From: Nocardiopsis dassonvillei_B
Lineage (GTDB): Bacteria > Actinomycetota > Actinomycetes > Streptosporangiales > Streptosporangiaceae
NCBI RefSeq assembly: GCF_964273065.1
Contig: NZ_OZ186815.1
Location: forward strand, 5,580,001 to 5,644,000
Direction: 5' to 3'
Length of the DNA stretch: 64,000 bases
The position numbers and the translations under genes were made by a program. Numbering within the stretch: the first letter of the stretch is position 1; each line of letters opens with the position of its first letter. Below, piece after piece: positions 44,835 to 53,357 of the stretch. The notes beneath the pieces were generated by a model. The model did not search any database and was not told the origin of the DNA. It saw only the letters and a list, made by a program, of their open reading frames with translations.

Positions 44835-45680
44835 ATGGCGAGCCACGAGTTCACGAGTGTCCGGTCACCCAGGATCAAGGGGGTTCGGCGGCTCGCCAAA
44901 CGCACCTTCCGCCAACGCGAGCGGCGCTTCCTCGCCGAGGGGCCGCAGGCCGTGCGCGAAGCACTGGCCGCCGCGGGCGGTGCCGGGCGGTCCCCCTACG
45001 GCGGGACCGCCCCCGGCGTCGTCGAGGTGTACGCCACGACCGAGGCCATGCAGCGCCACCTGGACCTGATGGACGCCGCCCAGACGGCGGGCGTCCCGGT
45101 CCACCGGGTCAGCCTCGACGTCATGACCGAGCTGGCCCAGACCGTCACCCCGCAGGGCGTCATCGCCGTCTGCGAGTTCGTCGACGTCCCCCTGGACAGG
45201 GTCGGGGACGTCCGGTTGGCGGCGGTCCTGTCCCACGTCCGCGATCCGGGCAACGCAGGGACGGTACTGCGCACCGCCGACGCCGCCGGAGCCGACGTGG
45301 TCATCTTCACCGACGCCTCGGTGGACCCCTACAACGGCAAGTGCGTGCGGGCGTCCGCCGGAAGCCTGTTCCACCTGCCGATCGTGGTGGGCGTCCCGGT
45401 GGCGGGCGCGATCGACTTCCTGCGCGGGCGCGGCGCCCGGGTCTGGGCCGCCGACGGCGGCGGGCCGCGGGACCTGCACGGGGTCGCCGACGGCGGGGAC
45501 CTGGACGGCCCGGTCGGCTGGGTCTTCGGCAACGAGGCCTGGGGCCTGCCGGAGGAGACCGTCCGCCTGACGGACGGCGCGGTCAGCGTCCCCATCTACG
45601 GCGGGGCCGAGAGCCTGAACCTGGCGACGGCCGCGGCGGTGTGCCTGTACACCACCGCGCGCCAGCAGCGGCGCGCCTGA
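44835..45680 (+). CDS. SpoU/TrmH-family RNA 2'-O-methyltransferase
   Basis: 281-aa SPOUT methyltransferase, probably acting on 23S rRNA. An N-terminal L30e-like substrate-binding domain (FLAEGPQAVREAL) precedes the knotted SAM domain with motif 1 SHVRDPGNAGTVLRTADAAG, motif 2 GWVFGNEAWGLP and motif 3 VPIYGGAESLNLATAAAV. It is close to the TsnR/TrmH group often encoded next to rplT in actinobacteria; some relatives give ribosome-antibiotic resistance, but a housekeeping role is likelier here. ATG at 44835; 33 bp after rplT. Confidence 0.88.
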   Translation: MASHEFTSVRSPRIKGVRRLAKRTFRQRERRFLAEGPQAVREALAAAGGAGRSPYGGTAPGVVEVYATTEAMQRHLDLMDAAQTAGVPVHRVSLDVMTELAQTVTPQGVIAVCEFVDVPLDRVGDVRLAAVLSHVRDPGNAGTVLRTADAAGADVVIFTDASVDPYNGKCVRASAGSLFHLPIVVGVPVAGAIDFLRGRGARVWAADGGGPRDLHGVADGGDLDGPVGWVFGNEAWGLPEETVRLTDGAVSVPIYGGAESLNLATAAAVCLYTTARQQRRA

Positions 45681-45960
45681 GGGGCCCGCGCGGGGATTTC
45701 CGACACGGACCCGCCGTCCGCATTGGCAAATGCACGTGCACGGGGCCCCGGTGCCGATAGGGTCTGAGCGGGATCACGGTGGCGCCCCCCGATGCGCCCC
45801 CCGCCCCCGACGTGGGCGGAGATCCCTGTTCAAGAGGCGTACCGGACAGAGGTGCCGGGTAGATCTGCGGTGGTGGTCGCGGATGCCGGCGCCATCGGTC
45901 GGCGGCGCGCGGGTGCAGAGGCCCTGCGTCCGCGGACCTACAAGGGGAGCGGGGAGAGTC

Positions 45961-47127
45961 GTGGGCAGCGGCCGACAGGTGGATCACCCGGTGGAGGGCG
46001 GAGGGAGCGCACACCGTTCCGACACCCCCCCGGACGACGGCACCGGAGGCGACAGGACCCCCGCACCGCTGTGGGACGCGGGCGACACCGTGCCCGGAAG
46101 CAGCTCCCTGCACGTGGACGACCTGCCCGACGGCGTCGTCGTCGCCGACGCCCGCGGCCGTGTCGTCCTCTGCAACGCCCAGGCCGCCCAGCTCACCGGT
46201 ATCCCCGCCGCCGCGGCCCTGGGCCGCGACTTCCGCGCCGCCCTGCCCCTGGTCGGCGCCGACGGCAACGACTGGTGGGAGGCCAGCGACCCCTACGGGG
46301 GCGACCGCGGCCGCACCCGCCAGACCGAGCGCGCCCTGTACCTGCCCGACGACCGCGAGATCCTCGTCGCCGCCCGCTACGTGCGCGCCCGCCCCGGCGG
46401 CGACCTCGTCCGCCTGGTCGTCACCCTGCGCGACGCCTCCACCCGCGCCGAGCGCAGCCGCGCCGACCTCGTCTCGGAGGTCGCCCACGAGCTGCGCTCC
46501 CCGCTGACCAGCGTCAAAGGCTTCACCTCCACCCTGCTCACCAAGTGGGAACGGCTCACCGACAAGCAGAAGCTGTTCATGCTGGAGACCGTCAACGCGG
46601 ACGCCGACCGCGTCACCCGGCTCATCCACGACCTGCTCGACGTCTCCCGCATAGAGTCCGGGCGCATCGAGGTGCGCCGCCAGGTCGTCGACGTCACCGA
46701 GGTGGTGCGCCGGGTCGTCGCCGGGCGCGTCGCCGCGGGGGAGTCCGAGGAGCGCTTCCGGGTCGAGACGCGCGAGGGGCTCCCGCAGATGTGGCTGGAC
46801 CCCGACAAGATCCAGCAGATCCTCTCCAACCTCGTCGAAAACGGGGTGCGGCACGGCGCTGGTACTGTCAGTATCGTGATCGAGCCGTGTGAAGGAGGAG
46901 CAGCGGTGTCGGTGCGCGACGAAGGCCAGGGCATAGCGCCCGAGACCATTCCGCGCGTCTTCCGCCAGTTCTGGCGCAGCAAGCGCCGGAGCGGGACCGG
47001 CCTCGGGCTGTTCATCGTCAAGGGCCTCGTCGAGGCCCACGGCGGCACGATCACCGTCGGACGCGCCCCCAGCGGCGGCGCCGAGTTCCGATTTACCATG
47101 CCCGCCGGGACGCCCGAGTTCGTCTGA
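45961..47127 (+). CDS. Cytoplasmic PAS-domain sensor histidine kinase
   Basis: 388-aa soluble kinase. A PAS domain (SSLHVDDLPDGVVVADARGRVVLCNAQAAQLTG) precedes the dimerisation/phosphoacceptor helix with the H-box VSEVAHELRSPLTSVKGF and an ATPase domain with N-box LSNLVENGVRHG, DEGQGIA and GTGLGLFIVKGLVEAHGG. No transmembrane helix and no adjacent response regulator: an orphan kinase. GTG at 45961 follows GGGGAG; TAGGGT at 45758-45763 is a possible -10 box. Located between rplT/tsnR-like and pheST as in Streptomyces. Confidence 0.9.
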   Translation: MGSGRQVDHPVEGGGSAHRSDTPPDDGTGGDRTPAPLWDAGDTVPGSSSLHVDDLPDGVVVADARGRVVLCNAQAAQLTGIPAAAALGRDFRAALPLVGADGNDWWEASDPYGGDRGRTRQTERALYLPDDREILVAARYVRARPGGDLVRLVVTLRDASTRAERSRADLVSEVAHELRSPLTSVKGFTSTLLTKWERLTDKQKLFMLETVNADADRVTRLIHDLLDVSRIESGRIEVRRQVVDVTEVVRRVVAGRVAAGESEERFRVETREGLPQMWLDPDKIQQILSNLVENGVRHGAGTVSIVIEPCEGGAAVSVRDEGQGIAPETIPRVFRQFWRSKRRSGTGLGLFIVKGLVEAHGGTITVGRAPSGGAEFRFTMPAGTPEFV

Positions 47128-47309
47128 GCCCCTCAGACCCTCCACGTCCCCGGTGGGCTCCACGGCGTGCCCGGGATCGGTGAGTGGACCGCTCCGCGTG
47201 CGCGCCCGACATCCCTGTGCCTTCCCTGTCGGCCTCGTCCGCCCCACGGCGGACCGTGACCACCGCGCGCCCCTCCCTGCACGGGGACGCGACGGTGAGG
47301 TGACCAACC

Positions 47310-48428
47310 ATGTCTGCACCGAACAATTCCTTCGACCCGGTCGAGGTGACCCCCCTGCACCCCGACGAGGTCGCCCGCATGCGCGAGGAGGCACTGGCCG
47401 CCATCGCCGCGGCAAAGGACCTCGCCGAACTCAAGGAGGTCCGCCTCGCCCACGCCGGCGACCGGTCCCCGCTGGCCCTGGCCAACCGGGAGATCGGGGC
47501 GCTGCCCCCTGCCGCCAAGGCCGAGGCGGGCAAGCGCGTCGGCGGTGCCCGCCGCGACGTGGGCCAGGCCGTCAAGGAGCGCCAGGCCGTCCTGGAGGCC
47601 GAACGCGACGAGCGCGTCCTCGTCGAGGAGCGGGTCGACGTCACCCTGCCCTGGGACCGGGCCCCGCGCGGCGCCCGCCACCCGCTGACCACCGTCGCCG
47701 AGCGCATGGCCGACGTGTTCGTCGGCATGGGCTTCGAGATCGCGGAGGGCCCCGAGGTCGAGGCGGAGTGGTTCAACTTCGACGCCCTCAACTTCCAGCC
47801 CGACCACCCGGCCCGCACCATGCAGGACACCTACTTCGTGGAGGGCCCCGACGGCGGGGACTCCGGCATGGTCATGCGCACCCACACCTCGCCGGTGCAG
47901 GTCCGCGCGCTGCTCTCCCGCGAGCTGCCCGTCTACGTGGTCGCGCCCGGCAAGACCTTCCGCACCGACGAGCTGGACGCCACCCACAGCCCGGTCTTCC
48001 ACCAGCTGGAGGGCCTGGTCGTGGACAGGGGCATCACGATGGCCCACCTGCGCGGCGCCATCGACGCCTTCGTCGGGTCCATGTTCGGCGAGGGCCTGCG
48101 CACCCGCTTCCGCGCCTCCTACTTCCCCTTCACCGAGCCGTCGGCCGAGGTGGACATGGAGTGCTTCGTGTGCCGCGGCGCCTCGGTGGGCGACCCGGAC
48201 AACCCGTGCCGCACCTGCTCCAGCGAGGGCTGGATCGAACTCGGCGGCTGCGGCGTGGTCAACCCGCGCGTACTCGTCGCCGCCGGGGTCGACCCCGAGG
48301 TGTACAGCGGCTGGGCCTTCGGCCTGGGAATCGAACGGACACTGATGTTCGCGCACGGCGTGCGCGACATGCACGACATGGTCGAGGGCGACATCCGCTT
48401 CACCTCGGCGTTCGGGAGTGAGAACTGA
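47310..48428 (+). CDS. pheS: Phenylalanyl-tRNA synthetase alpha subunit
   Basis: 372-aa catalytic subunit of the (alpha-beta)2 class II enzyme. The N-terminal coiled-coil arm contacts tRNA. The catalytic domain has EVEAEWFNFDALNFQPDHPAR, RTHTSPVQVRAL, FHQLEGLVVD and the motif 3 GWAFGLGIERTLMF. ATG at 47310 follows GAGGTGA. It overlaps pheT by one base (TGATG). No T-box or attenuator leader is recognisable upstream. Confidence 0.97.
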   Translation: MSAPNNSFDPVEVTPLHPDEVARMREEALAAIAAAKDLAELKEVRLAHAGDRSPLALANREIGALPPAAKAEAGKRVGGARRDVGQAVKERQAVLEAERDERVLVEERVDVTLPWDRAPRGARHPLTTVAERMADVFVGMGFEIAEGPEVEAEWFNFDALNFQPDHPARTMQDTYFVEGPDGGDSGMVMRTHTSPVQVRALLSRELPVYVVAPGKTFRTDELDATHSPVFHQLEGLVVDRGITMAHLRGAIDAFVGSMFGEGLRTRFRASYFPFTEPSAEVDMECFVCRGASVGDPDNPCRTCSSEGWIELGGCGVVNPRVLVAAGVDPEVYSGWAFGLGIERTLMFAHGVRDMHDMVEGDIRFTSAFGSEN

Positions 48429-50917
48429 TGCGCGTCCCCCTTTCCTGGCTGCGGGAGTACGTCGACCTTCCGGCCGACGTCACCGCACGCGACCTGGCCT
48501 CCCGGCTCACCCTGGCCGGGCTCGAGGTCGAGACCGTCGACGCCCTGGGCTCGGACCTGACCGGCCCCATCGTCTACGGGCGCGTCCTGGAGATCGAAGA
48601 GCTCACCGAGTTCAAGAAGCCCATCCGCTACTGCCGGGTGGACGTCGGCCCGGCCAACGGCACCGGCGAGCCCCAGCAGATCATCTGCGGCGCCCGCAAC
48701 TTCTCGGAGGGCGACCTCGTCGTCGTCTCACTGCCCGGCGCGGAACTGCCCGGCGGTTTCAGGATCGGCGCCCGCAAGACCTACGGCCGTATGTCCGAGG
48801 GCATGATCTGCTCGGCCACCGAGCTGGGCCTGTGGGAGGACCACAGCGGCATCGTGGTCCTCCCCGAGGGCTTCGGCGAGGTCGGCGAGGACGCCATCGG
48901 CCCGCTCGGGCTGCGCGAGGACGTCATCGACATCGCCGTGACGCCCGACCGCGGCTACGCGCTGTCGATCCGCGGCGTGGCCCGCGACGCCGCCTCCCTG
49001 TACGGCGTCGCCTTCCGCGACCCCGCCGACATCGCCGTTCCCGCGCCCGCCGGCGAGGGCCACCCGGCCGCCATCGCCGACGAGTCCCTGTGCGACCGCC
49101 TCGTGCTGCGCGGGGCCACCGGCTTCGACCCCGACGCGCCCAGCCCGCTGTGGATGAAGCGCCGCCTGCACCAGTGCGGGGTGCGCCCCGTCTCCCTGGC
49201 CGTCGACGTCACCAACTACGTGATGCTCGAGCTCGGCCAGCCGCTGCACGCCTGGGACCGGGACCGCCTCACCGGCACCGTCACCGTGCGCGCCGCCGAG
49301 GCGGGGGAGAAGCTGGAGACCCTGGACCACGTCCAGCGCTCCCTGGACGCCGACGACATCGTCATCGCCGACGGGTCCGGCGCCCAGGCGATCGCGGGCG
49401 TCATGGGCGGGGTGGACACCGAGATCGGCCTGTCCTCCACCGCGGTCCTCATCGAGGCCGCCCACTTCGACGCGATGCACATCGCCCGGGCCTCGCGCCG
49501 CCACCAGCTCTCCTCGGAGGCATCCCGCCGCTTCGAGCGCGGTGTGGACTCCGACCTCCAGCTCGCCGCCGCCACCCGCGCCGTCGGGCTGCTCGCGGAG
49601 CTGGGCGGGGCGACCGTGGAGGACGCCTACACCCACCTGGACCGGGTCGCCGCACGCACGCCCGTCACGGTCAAGGCCGGGCACGCCGCCTCGGTCTCCG
49701 GGGTCGACTACCCGGCGGGCACCACCGAGAAGTGGCTGACCGCCGTCGGCTGCGAGGTCTCCACCGACGGGGACGTGCTGACGGTCACCCCGCCGTCCTG
49801 GCGGCCCGACCTCACCGACCCCAACGACCTGGCCGAAGAGGTCATCCGGTTCGAGGGCTACGAGAACATCCCCTCGATCCGGCCGCGCGGCTCGGGCCGC
49901 GGGCTCACCGGGAGCCAGCGGCTGCGCCGCGCCGTCGGCCGGGCCCTGGCCGACGCCGGGTACAACGAGGTGCTGTCGTACCCGTTCACCGGGCAGCGCG
50001 ACCTCGACGGGCTCCAGCTGCCCGCCGACGACGCCCGCCGGACCGCCCTGCGCCTGGCCAACCCGCTCAACGAAGAGGAACCGCTGCTGCGGACCACGCT
50101 GCTGCCGGGCCTGTTCAAGGCGCTGGCACGCAACACCGGGCGCGGGTTCACCGACGTCGCCCTGTTCGAGACGGGCCTGGTGTACCGGCCCGGCCCGGAC
50201 GCGACCCGTGCCCCGCTGCTGCCGGTCGACCGGGGGCCGAGCGCCGAGGAGCTGGCGCGCATCGACGCCGCCCTGCCGGCTCAGCCGCGCCGGATCGGCG
50301 TCGTCATCACCGGTGACGCCGAGCGCGCGGGATGGTGGGGCCGGGGCCGCCCGGCCACGTGGGCCGACGCGATCCAGGCCGCCCGCGAGGTCGCCCGGGT
50401 CGCCGGTGTGGAGCTGGAGGCCGAGGCCGACGTCCACGCCCCCTGGCACCCCGGCCGCTGCGCCGCCCTGTACGTGCGGGTGGCGGGCGAGCGGCTCCTC
50501 GTCGGCCACGCCGGCGAGCTGCACCCGCGCACCGTCAAGGCGTTCGGGCTGCCCGAGCGCACCGCGGCGATGGAGCTGGAGCTGGACCGCGTCGAGCGGG
50601 CCCGCACCCCGGTCGTCGCCCCGGAGGTGTCCACCTACCCGGTGGCCGTCCAGGACGTCGCCCTGGTCGTGGACGAGTCCGTCGCGGTGGGCACCCTGCG
50701 CGACGCCCTGGTGGCGGGCGCGGGCGAGCTCCTGGAGAGCGTGCGCCTGTTCGACGTCTACACCGGCGAGCAGGTGGGCGAGGGCCGCAAGTCGGTGGCC
50801 TTCACCCTGCGCTTCCGCGCCGCCGACCGCACGCTGACGGCGGAGGAGGCGGGCGCCGCCCGCGACGCCGCCGTGGCCGCCGCCGCAGAGCGCACCGGCG
50901 CCGTGCTGCGCGCCTGA
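48428..50917 (+). CDS. pheT: Phenylalanyl-tRNA synthetase beta subunit
   Basis: 829-aa subunit with an N-terminal EMAP/OB tRNA-binding domain (QQIICGARNFSEGDLVVVSLPGAELPGGF), the B3/B4 editing domain, a B5 DNA-binding-like domain, a catalytically dead synthetase core and a C-terminal anticodon-binding ferredoxin-like domain (VSTYPVAVQDVALVVDESVAVGTLRDAL). Normal length. ATG overlaps the pheS stop. A 15-bp terminator hairpin begins 16 bp after the stop. Confidence 0.97.
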   Translation: MRVPLSWLREYVDLPADVTARDLASRLTLAGLEVETVDALGSDLTGPIVYGRVLEIEELTEFKKPIRYCRVDVGPANGTGEPQQIICGARNFSEGDLVVVSLPGAELPGGFRIGARKTYGRMSEGMICSATELGLWEDHSGIVVLPEGFGEVGEDAIGPLGLREDVIDIAVTPDRGYALSIRGVARDAASLYGVAFRDPADIAVPAPAGEGHPAAIADESLCDRLVLRGATGFDPDAPSPLWMKRRLHQCGVRPVSLAVDVTNYVMLELGQPLHAWDRDRLTGTVTVRAAEAGEKLETLDHVQRSLDADDIVIADGSGAQAIAGVMGGVDTEIGLSSTAVLIEAAHFDAMHIARASRRHQLSSEASRRFERGVDSDLQLAAATRAVGLLAELGGATVEDAYTHLDRVAARTPVTVKAGHAASVSGVDYPAGTTEKWLTAVGCEVSTDGDVLTVTPPSWRPDLTDPNDLAEEVIRFEGYENIPSIRPRGSGRGLTGSQRLRRAVGRALADAGYNEVLSYPFTGQRDLDGLQLPADDARRTALRLANPLNEEEPLLRTTLLPGLFKALARNTGRGFTDVALFETGLVYRPGPDATRAPLLPVDRGPSAEELARIDAALPAQPRRIGVVITGDAERAGWWGRGRPATWADAIQAAREVARVAGVELEAEADVHAPWHPGRCAALYVRVAGERLLVGHAGELHPRTVKAFGLPERTAAMELELDRVERARTPVVAPEVSTYPVAVQDVALVVDESVAVGTLRDALVAGAGELLESVRLFDVYTGEQVGEGRKSVAFTLRFRAADRTLTAEEAGAARDAAVAAAAERTGAVLRA

Positions 50918-50932
50918 CGCACCCGCGCCGCA

Positions 50933-50965
50933 GGGAGGGGCCGCCCCGCCGGGGCGGCCCCTCCC
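50933..50965 (+). terminator. pheST terminator
   Basis: Perfect 15-bp stem GGGAGGGGCCGCCCC/GGGGCGGCCCCTCCC with a GCC loop, followed by GTGTTT. It separates pheST from the accessory island downstream. Confidence 0.75.
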
Positions 50966-51132
50966 GTGTTTCCCGCAGATGGCCGCCGCGGGTCGGAACG
51001 ACGCCCGCGGGAAGGGGTCTGAAGAACTTTTTTCAGCCCTGTTCTCCCAGCGTGTCATGGGTTTTCGGGAGCATGCTCCGGGGTAGCCGGAATGACCCCG
51101 GTGTTTCGGGGCATGAAAGTTCGTTTCGTCTC

Positions 51133-51162
51133 TTGCTGTGAGATGCCTCTCGCATTTAGCCT
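51133..51162 (+). promoter_or_regulatory. Aminotransferase promoter
   Basis: TTGCTG (51133-51138) and TAGCCT (51157-51162) are 18 nt apart. The 345-bp gap (50918-51261) also contains the palindrome GGAGCATGCTCC near 51070 and several T-rich patches, unlike the coding DNA around it. Confidence 0.45.
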
Positions 51163-51261
51163 GCAAGCACCCGCCCCTCCAAGGGCGCCCGGAGGCGGGG
51201 ACCGCAGCATTTCCGGCAGCGCGTCGTTCTTCGCGCACGTCCACGGCTCGGAGGTCGCCCT

Positions 51262-52569
51262 ATGACCGAAACGGTTGTCCCGTCCGCTCCCGCCACTCCG
51301 CAGACGCGGGAGCCCGGTCGCCTCTGGCACACCTTCTGCGACATGAACACGGTCCGCAAGGGCCCCTCGTTCACGGTGGCACGCGCCGAGGGCGTGTGGC
51401 TCTGGGACGAGGCGGGTGATCGGTACCTCGACGGCACCGCCAGCCTCTGGTACTGCAACGTCGGCCACGGCCGGCCCGAGATCGCCGAGGCCGTCCACCG
51501 GCAGATGCTCACCCTGGACGCCTACACCGTCTACGGTGACTTCTCCAACGCCCCCGCGGCGCTGCTCAGCGAGCGGCTGGCGGCGCACGCCCCGGTCTCC
51601 GACCCCCGGGTGATCCTCACCTGCGGGGGAGGGGAGTCCATCGAGACCGCGGCCAAGCTGGCCCGCCGCTACCACGCCGTCACCGGGTCCCCGGAGAGGG
51701 TCCACCTGATCAGCCGCACCGGCGGCTACCACGGCCTGCACGGGTTCGGCACCAGCGCCATCGGCATGGAGCGGTTCCGCACCGGGTACGGGCCGCTGGT
51801 CGAGGACGTGTCGGTGGTCCCGCACGACTCCGCGGCCGCCCTGGAGGCGGAGATCCTCCGGGTGGGCCCCGGGCGGGTGGCCGCGTTCTTCGCCGAGCCC
51901 GTGATCGGGGCGGGCGGGGTGTACGCGCCGCCGCCGGGCTACTTCGCCGAGGTGGCCCGCATCTGTGAGCGGTACGGCGTGCTGTTCATCGTGGACAGCG
52001 TCATCTGCGGGTTCGCCCGGCTGGGCGACTGGTTCGGGATCGAGCGGTTCGGCGTGCGGCCCGACATGATCGTCTTCGCCAAGGGTGTCTCCAGCGGCTA
52101 CCTGCCGCTGGGCGGCGTGGTGGTGAGCGGCCGGGTGGCCGATCCGTTCTGGTACCAGGACGACCACCCCTTCCTGCACGGGACCACCTACGCGGGCCAC
52201 CCGACCGCCTGCGCGGCGGCCCTGGCCAACCTGGACATCCTGGAGCGGGAGGACCTGTTCACGGTCTCCCTGGAGGTGGAGCGGCAGCTCGACGGGGCGC
52301 TGCGCACCCTGGCCGACCACCCCCTGGTGGCGCAGGTCCGCGCCGGGACAGGGGTGATGGGCGCGGTGGAGCTCACCGAGGAGGCGCTGACCGAACGGGG
52401 GATCACCACGGCGGAGGTGTTCGCCCAGGCCAGGGCGCGCGGGGTGATCGTGCGGCCGGTCCCGACGGGGCTGCTCGTCTCGCCGCCGCTGATCATTACC
52501 TGGGAGCAGGTCGACCACCTGGTCTCGACCCTGGCGGGGGCCCTGGACGCGGTGTCCGCCCGCCACTGA
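51262..52569 (+). CDS. Class III PLP-dependent aminotransferase
   Basis: 435-aa omega-amine or amino acid aminotransferase. The PLP-binding Lys274 lies in VFAKGVSSGYLPLGG; the cofactor-ring Asp245 is in LFIVDSVICGFARLG, where Ser replaces the Glu of the usual DEVxxGFGRTG. Large aromatic residues in SLWYCNVGHG and HGTTYAGHPTACAAAL are typical of omega-transaminases. ATG at 51262. With the MarR regulator and the amine-oxidase-like flavoprotein downstream it suggests amine or polyamine use; substrate unknown. Confidence 0.85.
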   Translation: MTETVVPSAPATPQTREPGRLWHTFCDMNTVRKGPSFTVARAEGVWLWDEAGDRYLDGTASLWYCNVGHGRPEIAEAVHRQMLTLDAYTVYGDFSNAPAALLSERLAAHAPVSDPRVILTCGGGESIETAAKLARRYHAVTGSPERVHLISRTGGYHGLHGFGTSAIGMERFRTGYGPLVEDVSVVPHDSAAALEAEILRVGPGRVAAFFAEPVIGAGGVYAPPPGYFAEVARICERYGVLFIVDSVICGFARLGDWFGIERFGVRPDMIVFAKGVSSGYLPLGGVVVSGRVADPFWYQDDHPFLHGTTYAGHPTACAAALANLDILEREDLFTVSLEVERQLDGALRTLADHPLVAQVRAGTGVMGAVELTEEALTERGITTAEVFAQARARGVIVRPVPTGLLVSPPLIITWEQVDHLVSTLAGALDAVSARH

Positions 52570-52625
52570 GCGGCGCTGTGCGCGGCGGCCGGGGACTCGC
52601 CCCCGGCCGCCGCGTCGTTGACCGG

Positions 52626-52699
52626 GAGAAGTATTTTCCTTGGAAAACTCTTTCTCGTGTAACCATCATCGGGTATTGTTTCTTGGGAAGATACTTCTC
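52626..52699. promoter_or_regulatory. Paired operators of the MarR-family gene
   Basis: GAGAAGTATTTTCC at 52626-52639 recurs inverted at 52686-52699 with one change (GAGAAGTATCTTCC on the minus strand), flanking a candidate -10 TATTGT (52674-52679). The first copy overlaps the palindrome TTTTCC-TT-GGAAAA. The spacing and the low GC make this a likely autoregulatory operator region. Confidence 0.6.
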
Positions 52700-52712
52700 G
52701 AGGGAGCGGACC

Positions 52713-53189
52713 ATGACCGCACAGCAGAGCCCGGACACCGCGGGACTCACCGACGACGACCTCATCACCGCCTGGGGACTGCTGCACGAGGCGATGAACG
52801 GCGTGCACCCCCGGTTGCTGCGCGGGATCACCCCCGACGGCAACGACATGGCCGGACCCTGGTTCGAGGTGCTCATACGACTGCAGCGCACCCCGGGCCA
52901 CCGGCTCCCCATGAGCCGCCTGGCCCGCGAGGTCAGCCTCAGCACCGGCGGCTTCACCAAACTCGCCGACCGCCTCGAGCGCGAGGGCTACCTCCAGCGC
53001 GAGAACTGCGCCTCCGACCGGCGCGTGGTCTACGCGACCCTCACCCCCGAAGGCCTGGAGTTCATCGGGAAGGTCCGCGTCAAGCACGTCGAGCGGCTGC
53101 GCGAACACGTCCTGGGGCCGCTGGGCGAGGAGGGCGTGCGGACCCTGTCCGCGGTGGCGCGCACGCTCCGCGACAGCGCGAACTGCTGA
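52713..53189 (+). CDS. MarR-family transcriptional regulator
   Basis: 158-aa winged-helix dimer. The recognition region LPMSRLAREVSLSTGGFTKLADRLEREGYLQRENCASDRRVVYATLTPEG is classical MarR. ATG at 52713 follows GAGGGAG; longer in-frame starts would run through its own operator DNA. It probably represses itself through the inverted repeats just upstream and may control the aminotransferase and flavoprotein genes on either side. Confidence 0.9.
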   Translation: MTAQQSPDTAGLTDDDLITAWGLLHEAMNGVHPRLLRGITPDGNDMAGPWFEVLIRLQRTPGHRLPMSRLAREVSLSTGGFTKLADRLEREGYLQRENCASDRRVVYATLTPEGLEFIGKVRVKHVERLREHVLGPLGEEGVRTLSAVARTLRDSANC

Positions 53190-53235
53190 CGCGCCACGAT
53201 CCGCTCGAAACGCTCCGTAGTCGATTTCCGCGTCC

Positions 53236-53265
53236 GGGAGCCGTTGCTCCCGTACGAAAGTACGG
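53236..53265 (+). terminator. Overlapping hairpins after the MarR-family gene
   Basis: GGGAGC-CGTT-GCTCCC (53236-53251) and CCGTAC-GAAA-GTACGG (53250-53265) overlap by two bases, so only one can form at a time; the second has a GNRA loop and is followed by AAAACG. Either a terminator or a leader switch for the flavoprotein gene, whose candidate -10 is TAGGTT (53295-53300). Confidence 0.4.
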
Positions 53266-53357
53266 AAAACGTCCCGTCGACCGTCGTTCCCGTGTAGGTT
53301 GGCGGATGTTCGAGGACCCCGTGGGGTGGGGTCCCAACGGAAGGCCCGGGGGGATTC

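Noticed and set aside
45730..45960. Longer N-terminus for the PAS histidine kinase
   Set aside because: The extension is low-complexity and the GTG at 45961 has the proper GGGGAG site.
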